This document shows positions 1 through 9,014 of a stretch of DNA of 64,000 nt, one piece after another (the stretch's first letter is position 1; the number at the start of each line of letters is the position of its first letter). Under the pieces are notes generated by a model. The model did no database searches, was not told where the DNA came from, and saw only the letters and a program-made list of their open reading frames with translations. Both the position numbers and the translations under genes were made by a program. The stretch is from JAXMEB01 sp046348545. Lineage in GTDB: Bacteria > Pseudomonadota > Gammaproteobacteria > Berkiellales > Berkiellaceae. The stretch lies in NCBI GenBank assembly GCA_046348545.1, contig JAXMEB010000006.1, forward strand, positions 1 to 64,000. Direction: 5' to 3'.

Positions 1-15
1 TGAAATGCAGCTTCC

Positions 16-177
16 TTAATTTACAACTGTAGTAAAATTCAACCAGACCAACTTCTCACCATCACTCAAATCCCGATGGGATGAAATGTACGATAGCTCC
101 TCAGTCTGAAATCGATAAAAATAGCCCGTTCTCAACGCAGAATGAATCGTCTGCGCAGATATGTTTCCAATAGACAT
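16..177 (-). CDS. short hypothetical protein (53 aa)
   Basis: A 53-codon frame runs from an ATG at 177 to a TAA at 16-18, with the purine-rich stretch AAGGGAAG a few bases before the ATG. The product begins MSIGNISAQTIHSALR. It has no membrane segment, signal peptide or motif I recognise. It could be a genuine small gene or the remnant of a longer one. The assignment rests only on the open frame and the ribosome-binding-like sequence. Between 178 and 345 I see nothing else. Confidence 0.3.
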   Translation of the reverse strand: MSIGNISAQTIHSALRTGYFYRFQTEELSYISSHRDLSDGEKLVWLNFTTVVN

Positions 178-347
178 GCGCTTCCCTTCTTCTTAGCAAG
201 AATTATAACAAATCAAAAAAATTACTATTTGTTGTCTCGCGTCAGAAGAAAAAAGCTATACCAAGCTTCCTAACTTCGAAAACTTCATTTATTATCCAGT
301 CAGCCATAATGTTTCCTTACACCTATAAGGTTCGTTGTGGTCAGTGT

Positions 348-384
348 CTACGGGGTGTTTCCGCACGCCGTAGGCATGTTTTTT
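348..384 (+). terminator. rho-independent terminator-like hairpin
   Basis: CTACGGGGTG (348-357) pairs with CACGCCGTAG (364-373), with one mismatch and a six-base loop. It is followed by a run of six T (379-384). No plus-strand gene is visible just upstream in this window, so it either ends transcription entering from outside or is a leftover. Confidence 0.5.
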
Positions 385-525
385 GTTTTTAGCAATCACG
401 ATATTAACAGGGCGATCGCCCCATTTCAATATAGAACGACATCGCATATTTCAAGCAGATTGGTGATACAATCGACACTCAAAAACTAGAATTGCAATTA
501 ATCGGTCACAACAAAGGCAAGCTTT

Positions 526-1068
526 ATGATTCCTGGACCAAACTCAATTAAAATATTCAAACAAGGGGAAGAAATACTGACCCAACCATCAGCCCCCATC
601 AAAGAAAATGAGTTTAATTCTCCTGAACTGATTGAGCTTGCTGAAAAATTAAAATCGATCCAAGCTGAAATTGGCGCAGTGGGATTCTCAGCACCTCAAA
701 TTGGTTCATCCAAACGACTCATGATCATCGGAATGCAATTCGACAACCCAAGAAGACCAAATGTTAAGCAATTCCCAAACATGCTATTCATCAATCCTGA
801 AATAACCTATTCCTCCGTTGAGCAGGATGATGACTGGGAAGGTTGCGCAAGTGTAGACAAGACAATAGCCCTGGTCGATAGATCAATCCACATTTCCTAC
901 AAAGCTAGAGATGTGTATGGCAATCAACTAAATGGGGAGCTCAGTAATTTTCCAGCGCGCGTTTTTCAGCACGAGCTTGATCATTTAGATGGAGTCCTAA
1001 TGACCGACAAGGCAAAAGAAGTCAAAGAAGTTGATCCGAGCATCAAGATAATCAGCTTAAAACCATAA
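526..1068 (+). CDS. def: peptide deformylase
   Basis: Peptide deformylase removes the N-formyl group from nascent proteins in the cytoplasm, using a metal held by one Cys and two His. The three family motifs are present in order. GFSAPQIG (residues 53-60) stands for the usual GxGLAAxQ, EGCASV (105-110) supplies the metal-binding Cys107, and HELDH (149-153) is the HExxH box. The length of 180 aa is normal. GFSA instead of GLAA marks a divergent, probably secondary paralogue rather than the housekeeping enzyme next to fmt. The stop overlaps the start of the following MFS gene (ATGA), so the two were an operon. Some accessory deformylases accompany specialised gene clusters; nothing here says which. 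Confidence 0.9.
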   Translation: MIPGPNSIKIFKQGEEILTQPSAPIKENEFNSPELIELAEKLKSIQAEIGAVGFSAPQIGSSKRLMIIGMQFDNPRRPNVKQFPNMLFINPEITYSSVEQDDDWEGCASVDKTIALVDRSIHISYKARDVYGNQLNGELSNFPARVFQHELDHLDGVLMTDKAKEVKEVDPSIKIISLKP

Positions 1069-1340
1069 TGATCAACAAAAAGAAACTTTTTTTGGCTGGT
1101 GCTATCGGGAATTTCATAGAAGTCTTTGAATCGGTCGTGTATGCATTTTTGCAACCTTATATTGCAAAGACCTTCTTTCCCCCTGCCCTCAGAGAAAATA
1201 AGTTTCTTTTCCTTCTAACAATCATACTACCCTTCATTGCGAGACCGATTGGTGGACTTATTTTTGGCTTGATTGGCGCCCTAAAAGGAAGAAAGATTGT
1301 TTTAGAGTATTCTATGATCATTTCTGGCATCAGTTGTTGG
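1068..1340 (+). pseudogene. MFS transporter, N-terminal stump (MHS-like)
   Basis: The first ~90 residues match the start of a major facilitator of the metabolite:H+ symporter type. The sequence GNFIEVFESVVYAFLQP corresponds to the family's GNFxEWYDFxxYG segment, followed by a second membrane helix, and ARPIGGLIFGLIGALKGRK fits the conserved loop 2-3 motif. A complete member has ~400-450 residues and 12 helices; this frame is cut after about two and a half helices. The cut coincides with the inverted repeat of the small element at 1339-1427, and no downstream remainder is found. It overlaps def by 4 bases and was probably co-transcribed with it. It is non-functional as a transporter. Confidence 0.75.
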
Positions 1341-1427
1341 TAGTGTAAAGAATTCTGTGTCTGGCGATCTGAATCGCAGCAATCATACTTAAGGTATGTT
1401 TACAGACACAGAATTCTTTACATTACC
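1339..1427. mobile_element. 89-bp MITE-like element derived from the IS256-family copy
   Basis: Positions 1339-1363 and 1403-1427 form a 25-bp inverted repeat with one mismatch (GGTAGTGTAAAGAATTC... at the left). The first ~73 bases are the same as the left end of the IS256-type element at 36447, apart from one base. The element is therefore the IS left end closed by an inverted second end, with no coding capacity. It truncates the MFS gene on its left. Its right end supplies the TAA of the ankyrin gene on its right. No clear flanking duplication is visible. Confidence 0.75.
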
Positions 1428-3891
1428 GTTTTTTTGGAGGCTTGTAGGCTTTATTTGCTGAATGCGCTTTATTTTCTGAACCTGTATCACTTGACGACTT
1501 CAGATTCGAAAATGTAATAGGAGTAGGCGAATGTCTCTCCACGCGCCCTGTATTTGTTGCCCCTTTGATTTTTTTAATCAAATTAGCAATGTCAAACATT
1601 TTTTTCGAGGTCGCCCACTCATAAAGTGTATGACCACTTTCCCAACGTTTATCCAGATTAAATCCAGAGTCAACAAGATTTCTTACAATTGATTCATTAC
1701 CTGTATGTAGTGCAAGGATCATTATTTTCTTTGCATAGTCACTATTAGGTTCAATAGCTACAGAATGAAAGATATCCTCAGCAAGAGGATGTTTTAGATA
1801 AATGGCCATTTCAAGGGGGCTGAATTCTTTATTGAACGAAAGATCAGCTTTGTGACCAGAACTTATCAGGTTTAGGATTGTTTGATTATTTCCATTTTTT
1901 AGAGCTCTTGTTAAAGGAGAGGTTTTGCTTAATCGATCTAATAACTCTAACATTTCTGATGGAACTTCTGTGTTGTTAATTTCAGCCAGTAATAATAGAG
2001 TTTCCACTACACTGCGCCCCGTATTGTTTTTAATTTCAATGTCTGCGCCACGCTCCATTAAATATTTAGTTATTTCTAAATCATTCATATATATTGCCAT
2101 TGAAAGAGCAGAGCTACCATCCTTCGCAAGCTGATTGACATCAGCACCATTAGCCACAAGAACTTTTACGGCAGGAAGGTTTTTATTCCTAACAGCAATA
2201 TGCAAAGCAGTTATACCATCGTTATCTTCAATATCAACCTTAGCCCCCTTTTCAATTAGAATATTCAGCATCCTGAGCATTTCGGGTGTATTTTTCTGGG
2301 CGGCTCGCATTAATAGAGTTTGACCGGCATACATTTTCGCTATATCTAGTTTTTGAAGTAGGATCTCTTTAATTTGTTCATTTTTTTTATTAGCCGAAGC
2401 CATATACGGAATGATACCATTTGTATCTGCAATATAAGTGTTTGCCCCTTTTTCTAACAACAAAGAAACCGCGCTGGCATTTTGTGCCTCAACTGCAAAC
2501 CTCAAAGCAGTATAATGATTCTCTTCATCTTCATTATTAACTTCACAATTATCGACACTTAATAAAATTTTCAAAATTTGTTCTTGATTGTTTTTAGCGG
2601 CCCACATGAGAGCGCTCATATTATTCTTGTCTAGGTAATTTATGTTGATGTTATTTTGTAATAGTAGGTTAGAAATATCCGACCTCCCATTTTTTGCAGC
2701 TGCAATTAGAGCATTTTCATTATTTTTGTTTACAGCATTGATGTTCACTCCTTTTGCTATCAATTCTTTGACCATCTCGAATTCACCACACTCCGTGGCC
2801 AAAAGAAAAGCTTCACTCAACTCATGGTATGTAACCAATCCGATTATCTTGTAAAAAGTCTCATAATTTTTCTCAATTATTGCCCTCTGCAACGAATTAT
2901 TCAATTGACTCAGATTATTATCCTGAGCTAGCTTTGATTGAGTGATGCGTGATATCTCTCTATATTCAGAAGAATTTTTATATTCCAGCTCCTCTTTCTC
3001 TTTGTTTAAATGAAGCGGTCTAATTAATTGACCACTAAACTGTGCGGGTGTATACTCATTTCCCGAAGTGAAGTCTCTCCAACTAACTTCGCAGGGTAGA
3101 ATAAGAAATTCTTTTTCTGATGAAGAGAAAGCTGAGTATTGTGAAATCTTTTTACCGTATATGGAGTCGAATACTAAAAAAACAGGCATTTGCCCATGTG
3201 GCGCCAAAGTTTGCACATTAGAAGCAAAACGCAACGCTGAGTCCATATCGTCTGACGTGCTAACAAAAGAGTATTCTTTACTAATTTCTCCTTTCTCTAC
3301 TTCAGCTTTTCTTTTTTCGAAAACTGCAGTGGGGCTTTTTTCACCCCGATATGATTTTTGGGTTTTATTTTCCTTTTCGTCCATCACAGTAGGCAGTTTA
3401 TTAAGTGCGGAGGATAGTAAAGCCAATTCAAGAACTTCTTTCTTAAGAAAGTCATCAATTTGTTTTGTATCTTTGGATGAACATACTTTGTTATAATCTT
3501 TTCTTAAAATACCGTTCATCTCCGTGCTTGAGAGGGTGTAATTATAAATGCTGAGCGCCTCAGGCGATTTTAATTTGTCATCATTGGATCTCAGTGGCAT
3601 TTCTCTAAAAGAAGTAAAATAAGGCAAGATTGTACCGAGGTGGTTTTCAATTTGAATAAGAGTTGCATCATCTAACAGAAAATGCTCCAAGTCTGCTTTT
3701 TCTAATATATTTGTAAAGTTACAGGAAATGTTTTTATTTTCATTATCTTTAAAATTTATAAAAATATTTTTCTTGTCATTTAGATTATCAAAAGAAAACT
3801 CAACACAATTAGGGTCGTAAGCCAATAGCTTTATTATCATCTTGAAAGCATCGGAATAAAAGGAATAGCCTCGCGGACCGTGTAACATCAC
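1423..3891 (-). CDS. ADP-ribosyltransferase-like domain fused to ankyrin repeats; candidate effector
   Basis: The N-terminal third reads like an R-S-E class mono-ADP-ribosyltransferase. A helix EALSIYNYTLSSTEMNGILR (~111-130) resembles the family's 'INxxLR' region. It is followed by SYRGE with Arg182, a STS box (211-213), and SSEKEFLI with an E-x-E pair (Glu259, Glu261). In the family, Glu261 would be the catalytic glutamate that transfers ADP-ribose from NAD. Residues ~355-790 are a long series of ankyrin repeats (e.g. GRSDISNLLLQNNININYLD), typical host-protein-binding scaffolds. The C-terminus is basic (KPPKKR) and has no signal peptide. The first start is GTG at 3891; ATG at 3888 is equally likely. 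The stop codon lies in the adjacent MITE, so the original C-terminus may be lost. Translocation by a type IV system is inferred. Confidence 0.7.
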   Translation of the reverse strand: MMLHGPRGYSFYSDAFKMIIKLLAYDPNCVEFSFDNLNDKKNIFINFKDNENKNISCNFTNILEKADLEHFLLDDATLIQIENHLGTILPYFTSFREMPLRSNDDKLKSPEALSIYNYTLSSTEMNGILRKDYNKVCSSKDTKQIDDFLKKEVLELALLSSALNKLPTVMDEKENKTQKSYRGEKSPTAVFEKRKAEVEKGEISKEYSFVSTSDDMDSALRFASNVQTLAPHGQMPVFLVFDSIYGKKISQYSAFSSSEKEFLILPCEVSWRDFTSGNEYTPAQFSGQLIRPLHLNKEKEELEYKNSSEYREISRITQSKLAQDNNLSQLNNSLQRAIIEKNYETFYKIIGLVTYHELSEAFLLATECGEFEMVKELIAKGVNINAVNKNNENALIAAAKNGRSDISNLLLQNNININYLDKNNMSALMWAAKNNQEQILKILLSVDNCEVNNEDEENHYTALRFAVEAQNASAVSLLLEKGANTYIADTNGIIPYMASANKKNEQIKEILLQKLDIAKMYAGQTLLMRAAQKNTPEMLRMLNILIEKGAKVDIEDNDGITALHIAVRNKNLPAVKVLVANGADVNQLAKDGSSALSMAIYMNDLEITKYLMERGADIEIKNNTGRSVVETLLLLAEINNTEVPSEMLELLDRLSKTSPLTRALKNGNNQTILNLISSGHKADLSFNKEFSPLEMAIYLKHPLAEDIFHSVAIEPNSDYAKKIMILALHTGNESIVRNLVDSGFNLDKRWESGHTLYEWATSKKMFDIANLIKKIKGATNTGRVERHSPTPITFSNLKSSSDTGSENKAHSANKAYKPPKKR

Positions 3892-4014
3892 TTTCTCTAG
3901 TTAGTTTTCATCAAACTAATTCAACTGTAAAATAGTATAAGTACTTTGTAAAGTATTCTTGCCAGTAGGTCTGTTGGAATTGCCCCTATAAAACCAGCAC
4001 CTATCAGAAGAACA

Positions 4015-5611
4015 TAATTAGTCGCTGGCGCTTAATTCAAATTACCTCATAAATTCAGCACTTCTGCTTTTTGTGCCATTTTCCCCGCTTGATGCCTGAT
4101 AAATTGCCTTAAATTAAATCCAAGTATCGCTGTATATCCTGAGGATTCAGCTGATTTATCTGACTTCATACGACTTCTCCCAAGCTGACCTTTTTGTTTG
4201 GCATGACCAATCAGCGCTTCAATGCCAGAACGACGATTTGCCAATTTCTCTTGGTCGGCTTCGCTTAATGGTTTGAGGCGCGCCTTTTTGATATTCCCTG
4301 GTCGCTGAATCCCAATCTCATTCACGCCTTGCGCCAATCAATATTTTTCATTTTTTCGGCTGTAGTAGCCTTTGTCTGTACTCACTGAATTAATTGTGGC
4401 TTGATCAAAAGTAGCCGCATGTTCTGTAATAAGTGCTTTGACAGATTTTTTATCCGGCATTTGTGGAGAAGTGCACTTTCCAGAAATAAGAAAATTCCCT
4501 TTTATTCGCAATAATTGGAATGCCCTACCAAATTGATATTTTTTCCCTGGTTTCCCCTTGGTAAAGCATACAGCCTCTTTCAAGTGAAATGATAATATCT
4601 TCGTGGACACCATGTTGTCGGTGAGAATAAACTGACGAACGTCTTTTAAATATTGCTCAGCTGAGCCCCTTATTTGGTTTATTCTTCTTGCTTGATTCCA
4701 GGGGATTCTTTTTATATAGGTTGTGCTGAGGTCCTTGCAGGCACAAATAACCGATTTTACTTCTGCACACACTACATTGAGCAAAGACATCAATTTTGTA
4801 TTTTTTAAGCTCTTTTGTCGCTTTCTTTGAAAGGAAAAAATATTCCCGTGCTTTTTTGACAATCTTTTTCACGTCAACTGTTAGCGGTGTCTTAATGAAT
4901 TCCTTTAAACCTTTATTCAAGAAAACAGCGGTTTTACCTGCCATCACGCCCATTTTTTTTAATAACCCGCTATCGGAGGGATACCCTAAATTAGCCTCTT
5001 GCACTGTTGAATCAACATCAATCTCGCTCGGATCACCAAATCCAAGCTTAACCGCACTGGCAGCAATTTCATTAGCCAGCAGCTTCTGGGTTTCTGGACT
5101 CAAGCGCGATCGAAATTTTTCTATTTTCGTATGATCTGGCACATGCCATTTATCGACAATAAATTTACCACAAAATATTTGATAAGCGGCATTATCTTTT
5201 GCATCGTATTCAATTTGGCGATCTGTTTTATTAAAAAGCTGTTGCAGAAGGTAGATGGCAAGATGAATCCTTAGCTTAAGCTTGCGGCCAAGCCACCATT
5301 GGCCCTTTTTTGTCGATTTTTTTAAGTCTGGCAAGACCATCTCGGTCAATTGTTGCCAGTCCGGTGCGTTGCACAGCTGAATTAATGGGTGCGCGCTAGT
5401 AATTTTGATCGCTACAATGCTTGGTTTGACGTTGCTTTCCACGCCTGATTCACAGATACTCATGTCCTGGGGCTTCCTCCTGAATTGTTTTGGTTTCATC
5501 ACCGCACATTCTAGAGGATATGCCCCTTTTTTTATACCCTATTAACCAAATCCTTGTATTACCATCTTTTTGATCACAAAATTGAAGCAATTAAGCGCCA
5601 GCGACTAATTA
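4015..5611. mobile_element. IS5/IS1182-like insertion sequence with 23-bp perfect inverted repeats
   Basis: Positions 4015-4037 (TAATTAGTCGCTGGCGC...) and 5589-5611 are perfect inverted repeats, enclosing one decayed transposase on the minus strand. The ends are flanked by TA or TAA, consistent with a short target duplication that cannot be delimited. Only one copy is seen in the window. The interval 5612-5833 shows no gene. Confidence 0.85.
4047..5502 (-). pseudogene. DDE transposase, frameshifted with an in-frame stop
   Basis: The frame from 5502 contains EIDVDSTVQEANLGYPSD, the first catalytic Asp region of IS5/IS1182-like DDE transposases. Around 4800 the coding frame shifts by one, continuing through STDKGYYSRKNEKY, where the D of TDKGYYS is the second Asp. 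A TGA at 4338-4340 then interrupts the same frame before LANRRSGIEALIGHAKQKG, the glutamate region. Two lesions therefore separate three parts of one ~480-residue transposase. The element looks immobile unless another copy supplies the enzyme. Confidence 0.85.
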
Positions 5612-5833
5612 AGAGTATTTTTAGTCATAATCAACGAATCAATTGAGAGGCATTTTCCTAGTATAGGTTAGATTTAATCGAACAGCTCTGATTTAATCTT
5701 GGTATTCGTTTACTTTGGAAGGTATCTTTTTGAAATCAAGCATGATGTTTTATACAATATTTGATTGCTTGATTACCACAGTCAAATAGATTTCGATCAT
5801 GAAGCCGCTTATCAAGCTTTTCTAAAGAGAGCA

Positions 5834-6220
5834 TCAGATATTGCTTATCTTACCTTTAATTGAAGAAAAAGCTTTTTTGGCACGAGCATTTAATTTGCCT
5901 GGTTGTTTCTCGAGATTCTGCAGGAATAAAAGATCTTCATCCGTGATATGAAGCGCATAGTGCTCTATTATTTTTGACAAATCTTTATTTTTCTTAGATG
6001 CAGCTAATAACTCTTTTACTAGGTAAATCATTTCGACTGGGACAATCCCAACGAAAGGCTTATTGTTCTTAGTTAAAATATAGTTTTCATTGCCATATTT
6101 TACCTCATTGGCAATCTCACTTAATTCTTTTCGAACATGCTCAAAGCTTACTGATTTCATAGATTTAGACCACATAAAAATGGAGCGCTGAGAATCAATA
6201 TAGCATACCTTTAAAACCAT
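5834..6220 (-). CDS. Phd/YefM-type antitoxin, apparently solitary
   Basis: The core MKSVSFEHVRKELSEIANEV...NYILTKNNKPFVGIVPVE is the DNA-binding fold of Phd/YefM antitoxins. These bind their own operator and neutralise a RelE- or Doc-type toxin with the C-terminus. The start at 6220 has a good GAAAGG ribosome site; an internal ATG at 6160 begins the family-like part directly, so the first 20 residues are an extension or untranslated. The C-terminal tail is longer and more basic than usual. No toxin gene lies next to it on either side, so it may be an orphan left by rearrangement or may act on a distant toxin. Confidence 0.75.
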   Translation of the reverse strand: MVLKVCYIDSQRSIFMWSKSMKSVSFEHVRKELSEIANEVKYGNENYILTKNNKPFVGIVPVEMIYLVKELLAASKKNKDLSKIIEHYALHITDEDLLFLQNLEKQPGKLNARAKKAFSSIKGKISNI

Positions 6221-6335
6221 ATCAACCTTTCAAAACTTTAAAGTTATCAAGGCTTTATAAGTGCAAGTACAATTAGAGGCATAGCTGCTGCTAAACCTGA
6301 GTATTTTTTCTCATTTGAGCTAATACACAACAAAC

Positions 6336-6671
6336 CTATTTGCCCGTCAAATAGGGAATTCGGTATCCGGGTTTCGAAACCTGAGCTTGCCGGTTTATAT
6401 CCTTTGCAATCCTATCAGGCGTCAACATGATGCCGCCGTCTAGGTCGCGACTACCCGCAATATCCGGTGAATCAAAACCCATCAAATCAGATTCCCTCGG
6501 TAGACTCGGATTTGTATTTTCTATCGTGAACTCATGCCCTCTAGACCCTGTCACTTCGTTATGCCGACTTTCAGGCAATACAAACAAGGATTTGTTCAGT
6601 TCTTCAGCATAGCAAATCTTAGCTTGCAACAGGACGAAAAATATTAATTCAATCGCTAGAACTGTTCTCAC
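6336..6671 (-). CDS. small secreted hypothetical protein
   Basis: The 111-residue product starts with a classical Sec signal peptide: MR, a hydrophobic stretch VLAIELIFFVLLQA, then ICYA|EE as a likely signal peptidase I site after residue ~23. The mature part is short, polar and rich in Asp, Gly, Ser and Pro, with no further membrane segment. I do not recognise the family. It stands alone, ~90 bases downstream of the ATPase stop and in the same orientation. Confidence 0.6.
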   Translation of the reverse strand: MRTVLAIELIFFVLLQAKICYAEELNKSLFVLPESRHNEVTGSRGHEFTIENTNPSLPRESDLMGFDSPDIAGSRDLDGGIMLTPDRIAKDINRQAQVSKPGYRIPYLTGK

Positions 6672-6764
6672 TTTTCCTATGAATTTTTCACCTTATTTTC
6701 TCGACTTACCAATGAACATTCTCAGTTTGTAGATTTAAAATGATATAAGACACATTTTAATCTT

Positions 6765-7901
6765 CTAACGTTCCTCGGGAGTACTTTTTAAAACAAAATG
6801 TTTTAAAACAGGGTTAATTATTTGATATTTACCACCTTGCTTTTCTATTATGTCTTTTTCTTCTAATCCTTCAATCGCGGTCATAATAGAGCTACTACTC
6901 ATTTGTAGATTTAATATTGTTTTTTTATTCGTAAGCTGTGCTGCCCCCTTAGCAATTTGTGTTAGTACGGCTTTTTGCCCTGCTGAAAGCAGCAATATAT
7001 CTTTGATAGCATCGCTTTTTTCTTCTTCAATTATCTCTTTCCATGCTTGCGACACCATCAATAAAGTTGGCCCTGACTTTTTATTTAAGGACCAAAGCCG
7101 ATCACAAAGTTTATTAACATAAAAGGGATGTCGCTCTGTTAAAGATAATATTTCTTTCAATACTTCTTCATCTAGTTTTCTTTTCCAGGCAAGTATAGCT
7201 GCTTTTTGTAAGTGATCATGGTAATGCTTTTGATCGATTCTTTTGAGCTGCATTTTCCAACATAATTTATACAGTGGCCTGCTCTCGTCTTCAAACATTG
7301 TCGCAAGCAATTTTCGATTGCTGCCAGAAAATAAAATGGTTAGATGTTTCGTTTTTTGCGCAACATGCCTAATCGCAGCTTCTATTCCTGATCCTTTTGC
7401 TATGCTTCCAACACTTTGAAACTCATCCATTAACATAACTGCCTGTACTCCCTTTTCTTCAAGGAGACTCTCCAATAATAATAATGCTTCCTTAACATTC
7501 GTTGCTGGATCCACTGCATTATCAACTGTCAATTCCAATTTGAATGACGATGATCCAATGTCAAGCTTGGGTTTAAGATTTTTCAAGTACCTTTTAATGG
7601 AGTTAATTATTTTATCAATTGAACCGAATGATTTTCCGATTAGATCCACTACTCCATCTAATATGTATTTCTCTATTGCCCTTTCATTGCTTGCCATATA
7701 GAAATCAATTTCTACATATGGCAAACCACTTAACTTGATCGCACGTAATGCCAAACTTGATTTACCGTATCTTCTAGTCGCCACTAATAGCATGTGTTTG
7801 CCATTTTTTAAATTATCGACAAGCAGTTCTGTTTCATTTTCGCGGTTGCAAAAAGCATCACCTTTGGCCAAACCCAGTGGGAAATAATCTCTCAATCTCA
7901 T
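6765..7901 (-). CDS. P-loop ATPase of the archaeal-ATPase/AAA type with C-terminal winged helix
   Basis: The protein opens with DYFPLGLAKGDAFCNRENE, then a Walker A VATRRYGKSS (residues 40-49, Lys47). Walker B is VMLMDEF (154-160), and FSGSNR follows as a sensor-like segment. The last ~90 residues resemble a winged-helix unit (TNKKTILNLQMSSSSIMTAIEGLEEK). Such proteins are found in bacteria and archaea as DNA- or partner-regulated switch ATPases; their targets are mostly unknown. A clear paralogue with the same layout is at 48774-49919. Two 13-bp direct repeats sit ~35 bases upstream of the ATG and may be its operator. The residues needed for ATP binding are present. Confidence 0.8.
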   Translation of the reverse strand: MRLRDYFPLGLAKGDAFCNRENETELLVDNLKNGKHMLLVATRRYGKSSLALRAIKLSGLPYVEIDFYMASNERAIEKYILDGVVDLIGKSFGSIDKIINSIKRYLKNLKPKLDIGSSSFKLELTVDNAVDPATNVKEALLLLESLLEEKGVQAVMLMDEFQSVGSIAKGSGIEAAIRHVAQKTKHLTILFSGSNRKLLATMFEDESRPLYKLCWKMQLKRIDQKHYHDHLQKAAILAWKRKLDEEVLKEILSLTERHPFYVNKLCDRLWSLNKKSGPTLLMVSQAWKEIIEEEKSDAIKDILLLSAGQKAVLTQIAKGAAQLTNKKTILNLQMSSSSIMTAIEGLEEKDIIEKQGGKYQIINPVLKHFVLKSTPEER

Positions 7902-7935
7902 AAATTCACCTCTACTTGAATTTTAACTCGTAATA

Positions 7936-7963
7936 TTACGTGTCGCAAGTTTACGTGTCGCAA
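7936..7963 (-). promoter_or_regulatory. pair of 13-bp direct repeats upstream of the ATPase gene
   Basis: TTACGTGTCGCAA occurs at 7936-7948 and again at 7951-7963, spaced 15 bases start to start, 35 bases before the ATPase start codon. Tandem repeats at that distance suit a regulator-binding site. They differ from the iterons at 10255-10375. Confidence 0.5.
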
Positions 7964-8090
7964 ACTAACGAGATAAAGGAATTTATTCTAACCATATGAA
8001 ATATATGAGAATTATTTAAAATTAGATTAGCTGCAGGTACATATTATCTTTAGAAGTGACCATACACGCATTCTGTTCTGCAAATGAATC

Positions 8091-9014
8091 CTACGATCGA
8101 GCGCTTTGTTTTGCTAACGCAATCAAACTCTTCAACTTATCAATAATGTCAGCTGGGTCTTGACTTGATATGGGGATCTTAATAAACCCATCTTTACTAA
8201 ACCGTACGTCACACTTCTTATCAAAAAGTTTAAACATCAAGTCTTCGATAATTGCTTGATTCGGATGAATACGCTTGAAGATAATTTTATCTACCTTCTC
8301 ACCCCCCTTCCCTATTCGTCGAGCATAGGCCTCGAGCTCTCGGACAGTGAGTTGGTGTTGTATTGCGTGCTCAAATGTCGAAATAATTTCTTCTTCTGGC
8401 ACCCCAAGTAATGCCTTTCCATGCCCCACTTGAATACGCCCATCCATCAAGGCTTCTTGAACACAATCTGGCAACTTTAGCAACCTCAGCATATTGCTAA
8501 TACTCGCTCTCGATTTGCCAACCGTTTCAGATATTTTCTCATGCGTCATCCCAAACTCATCCATGAGTCGCTTATAAGCAATCCCTTCCTCAATAGGGTT
8601 TAAATTACTTCTCTGAATATTTTCTATTAAACCTAGTGCGAGTGCATCCCTATCAGAGATATTTCGGACAATCGCCGGTATGGTTTTCAGGTGAGCTAAG
8701 CCTGATGCCCGCCAACGCCGCTCACCCGCTATCAGTTCAAAGCGATCGTCTTCAGTCGGCCTCACCAAAATAGGCTGCATGACGCCATGCGTCATAATCG
8801 AGTCTGCCAGTTCCACCAATTCATCTTCCTCAAAATGCCGGCGTGGCTGATATTTACCCGCCTCAATGAGATCGAGTGGAATTTCTCTAATTTTTAAAGG
8901 ATCGAAATTTTCTTTCTCAAGTGGATGAACGTATTTAGCTGTAATCTCTTCTGGCAACAGCGATTCATTTGTATTTTTAAATTTACGAGGCGTTTTTTTA
9001 ACTGGGCTTTCCAT
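8091..9014 (-). CDS. parB: ParB/RepB/Spo0J-family partition protein
   Basis: ParB proteins bind centromere-like sites and, with ParA, segregate plasmids or chromosomes. The ParB/sulfiredoxin-like N-domain shows IREIPLDLIEAGKYQPRRHF and the CTP-binding box LIAGERRWRASGLA. The motif LGLIENIQRSNLNPIEEGIA follows, and then a helix-turn-helix (MTHEKISETVGKSRASISNML). ATG at 9014 is chosen because it has a GAGG site just upstream; it overlaps the rep stop by 17 bases, so rep and parB are translationally coupled. No parA is adjacent; the only one is at 10543 on the other strand with its own ParB. The product is 307 aa, normal for the family. Confidence 0.88.
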   Translation of the reverse strand: MESPVKKTPRKFKNTNESLLPEEITAKYVHPLEKENFDPLKIREIPLDLIEAGKYQPRRHFEEDELVELADSIMTHGVMQPILVRPTEDDRFELIAGERRWRASGLAHLKTIPAIVRNISDRDALALGLIENIQRSNLNPIEEGIAYKRLMDEFGMTHEKISETVGKSRASISNMLRLLKLPDCVQEALMDGRIQVGHGKALLGVPEEEIISTFEHAIQHQLTVRELEAYARRIGKGGEKVDKIIFKRIHPNQAIIEDLMFKLFDKKCDVRFSKDGFIKIPISSQDPADIIDKLKSLIALAKQSARS

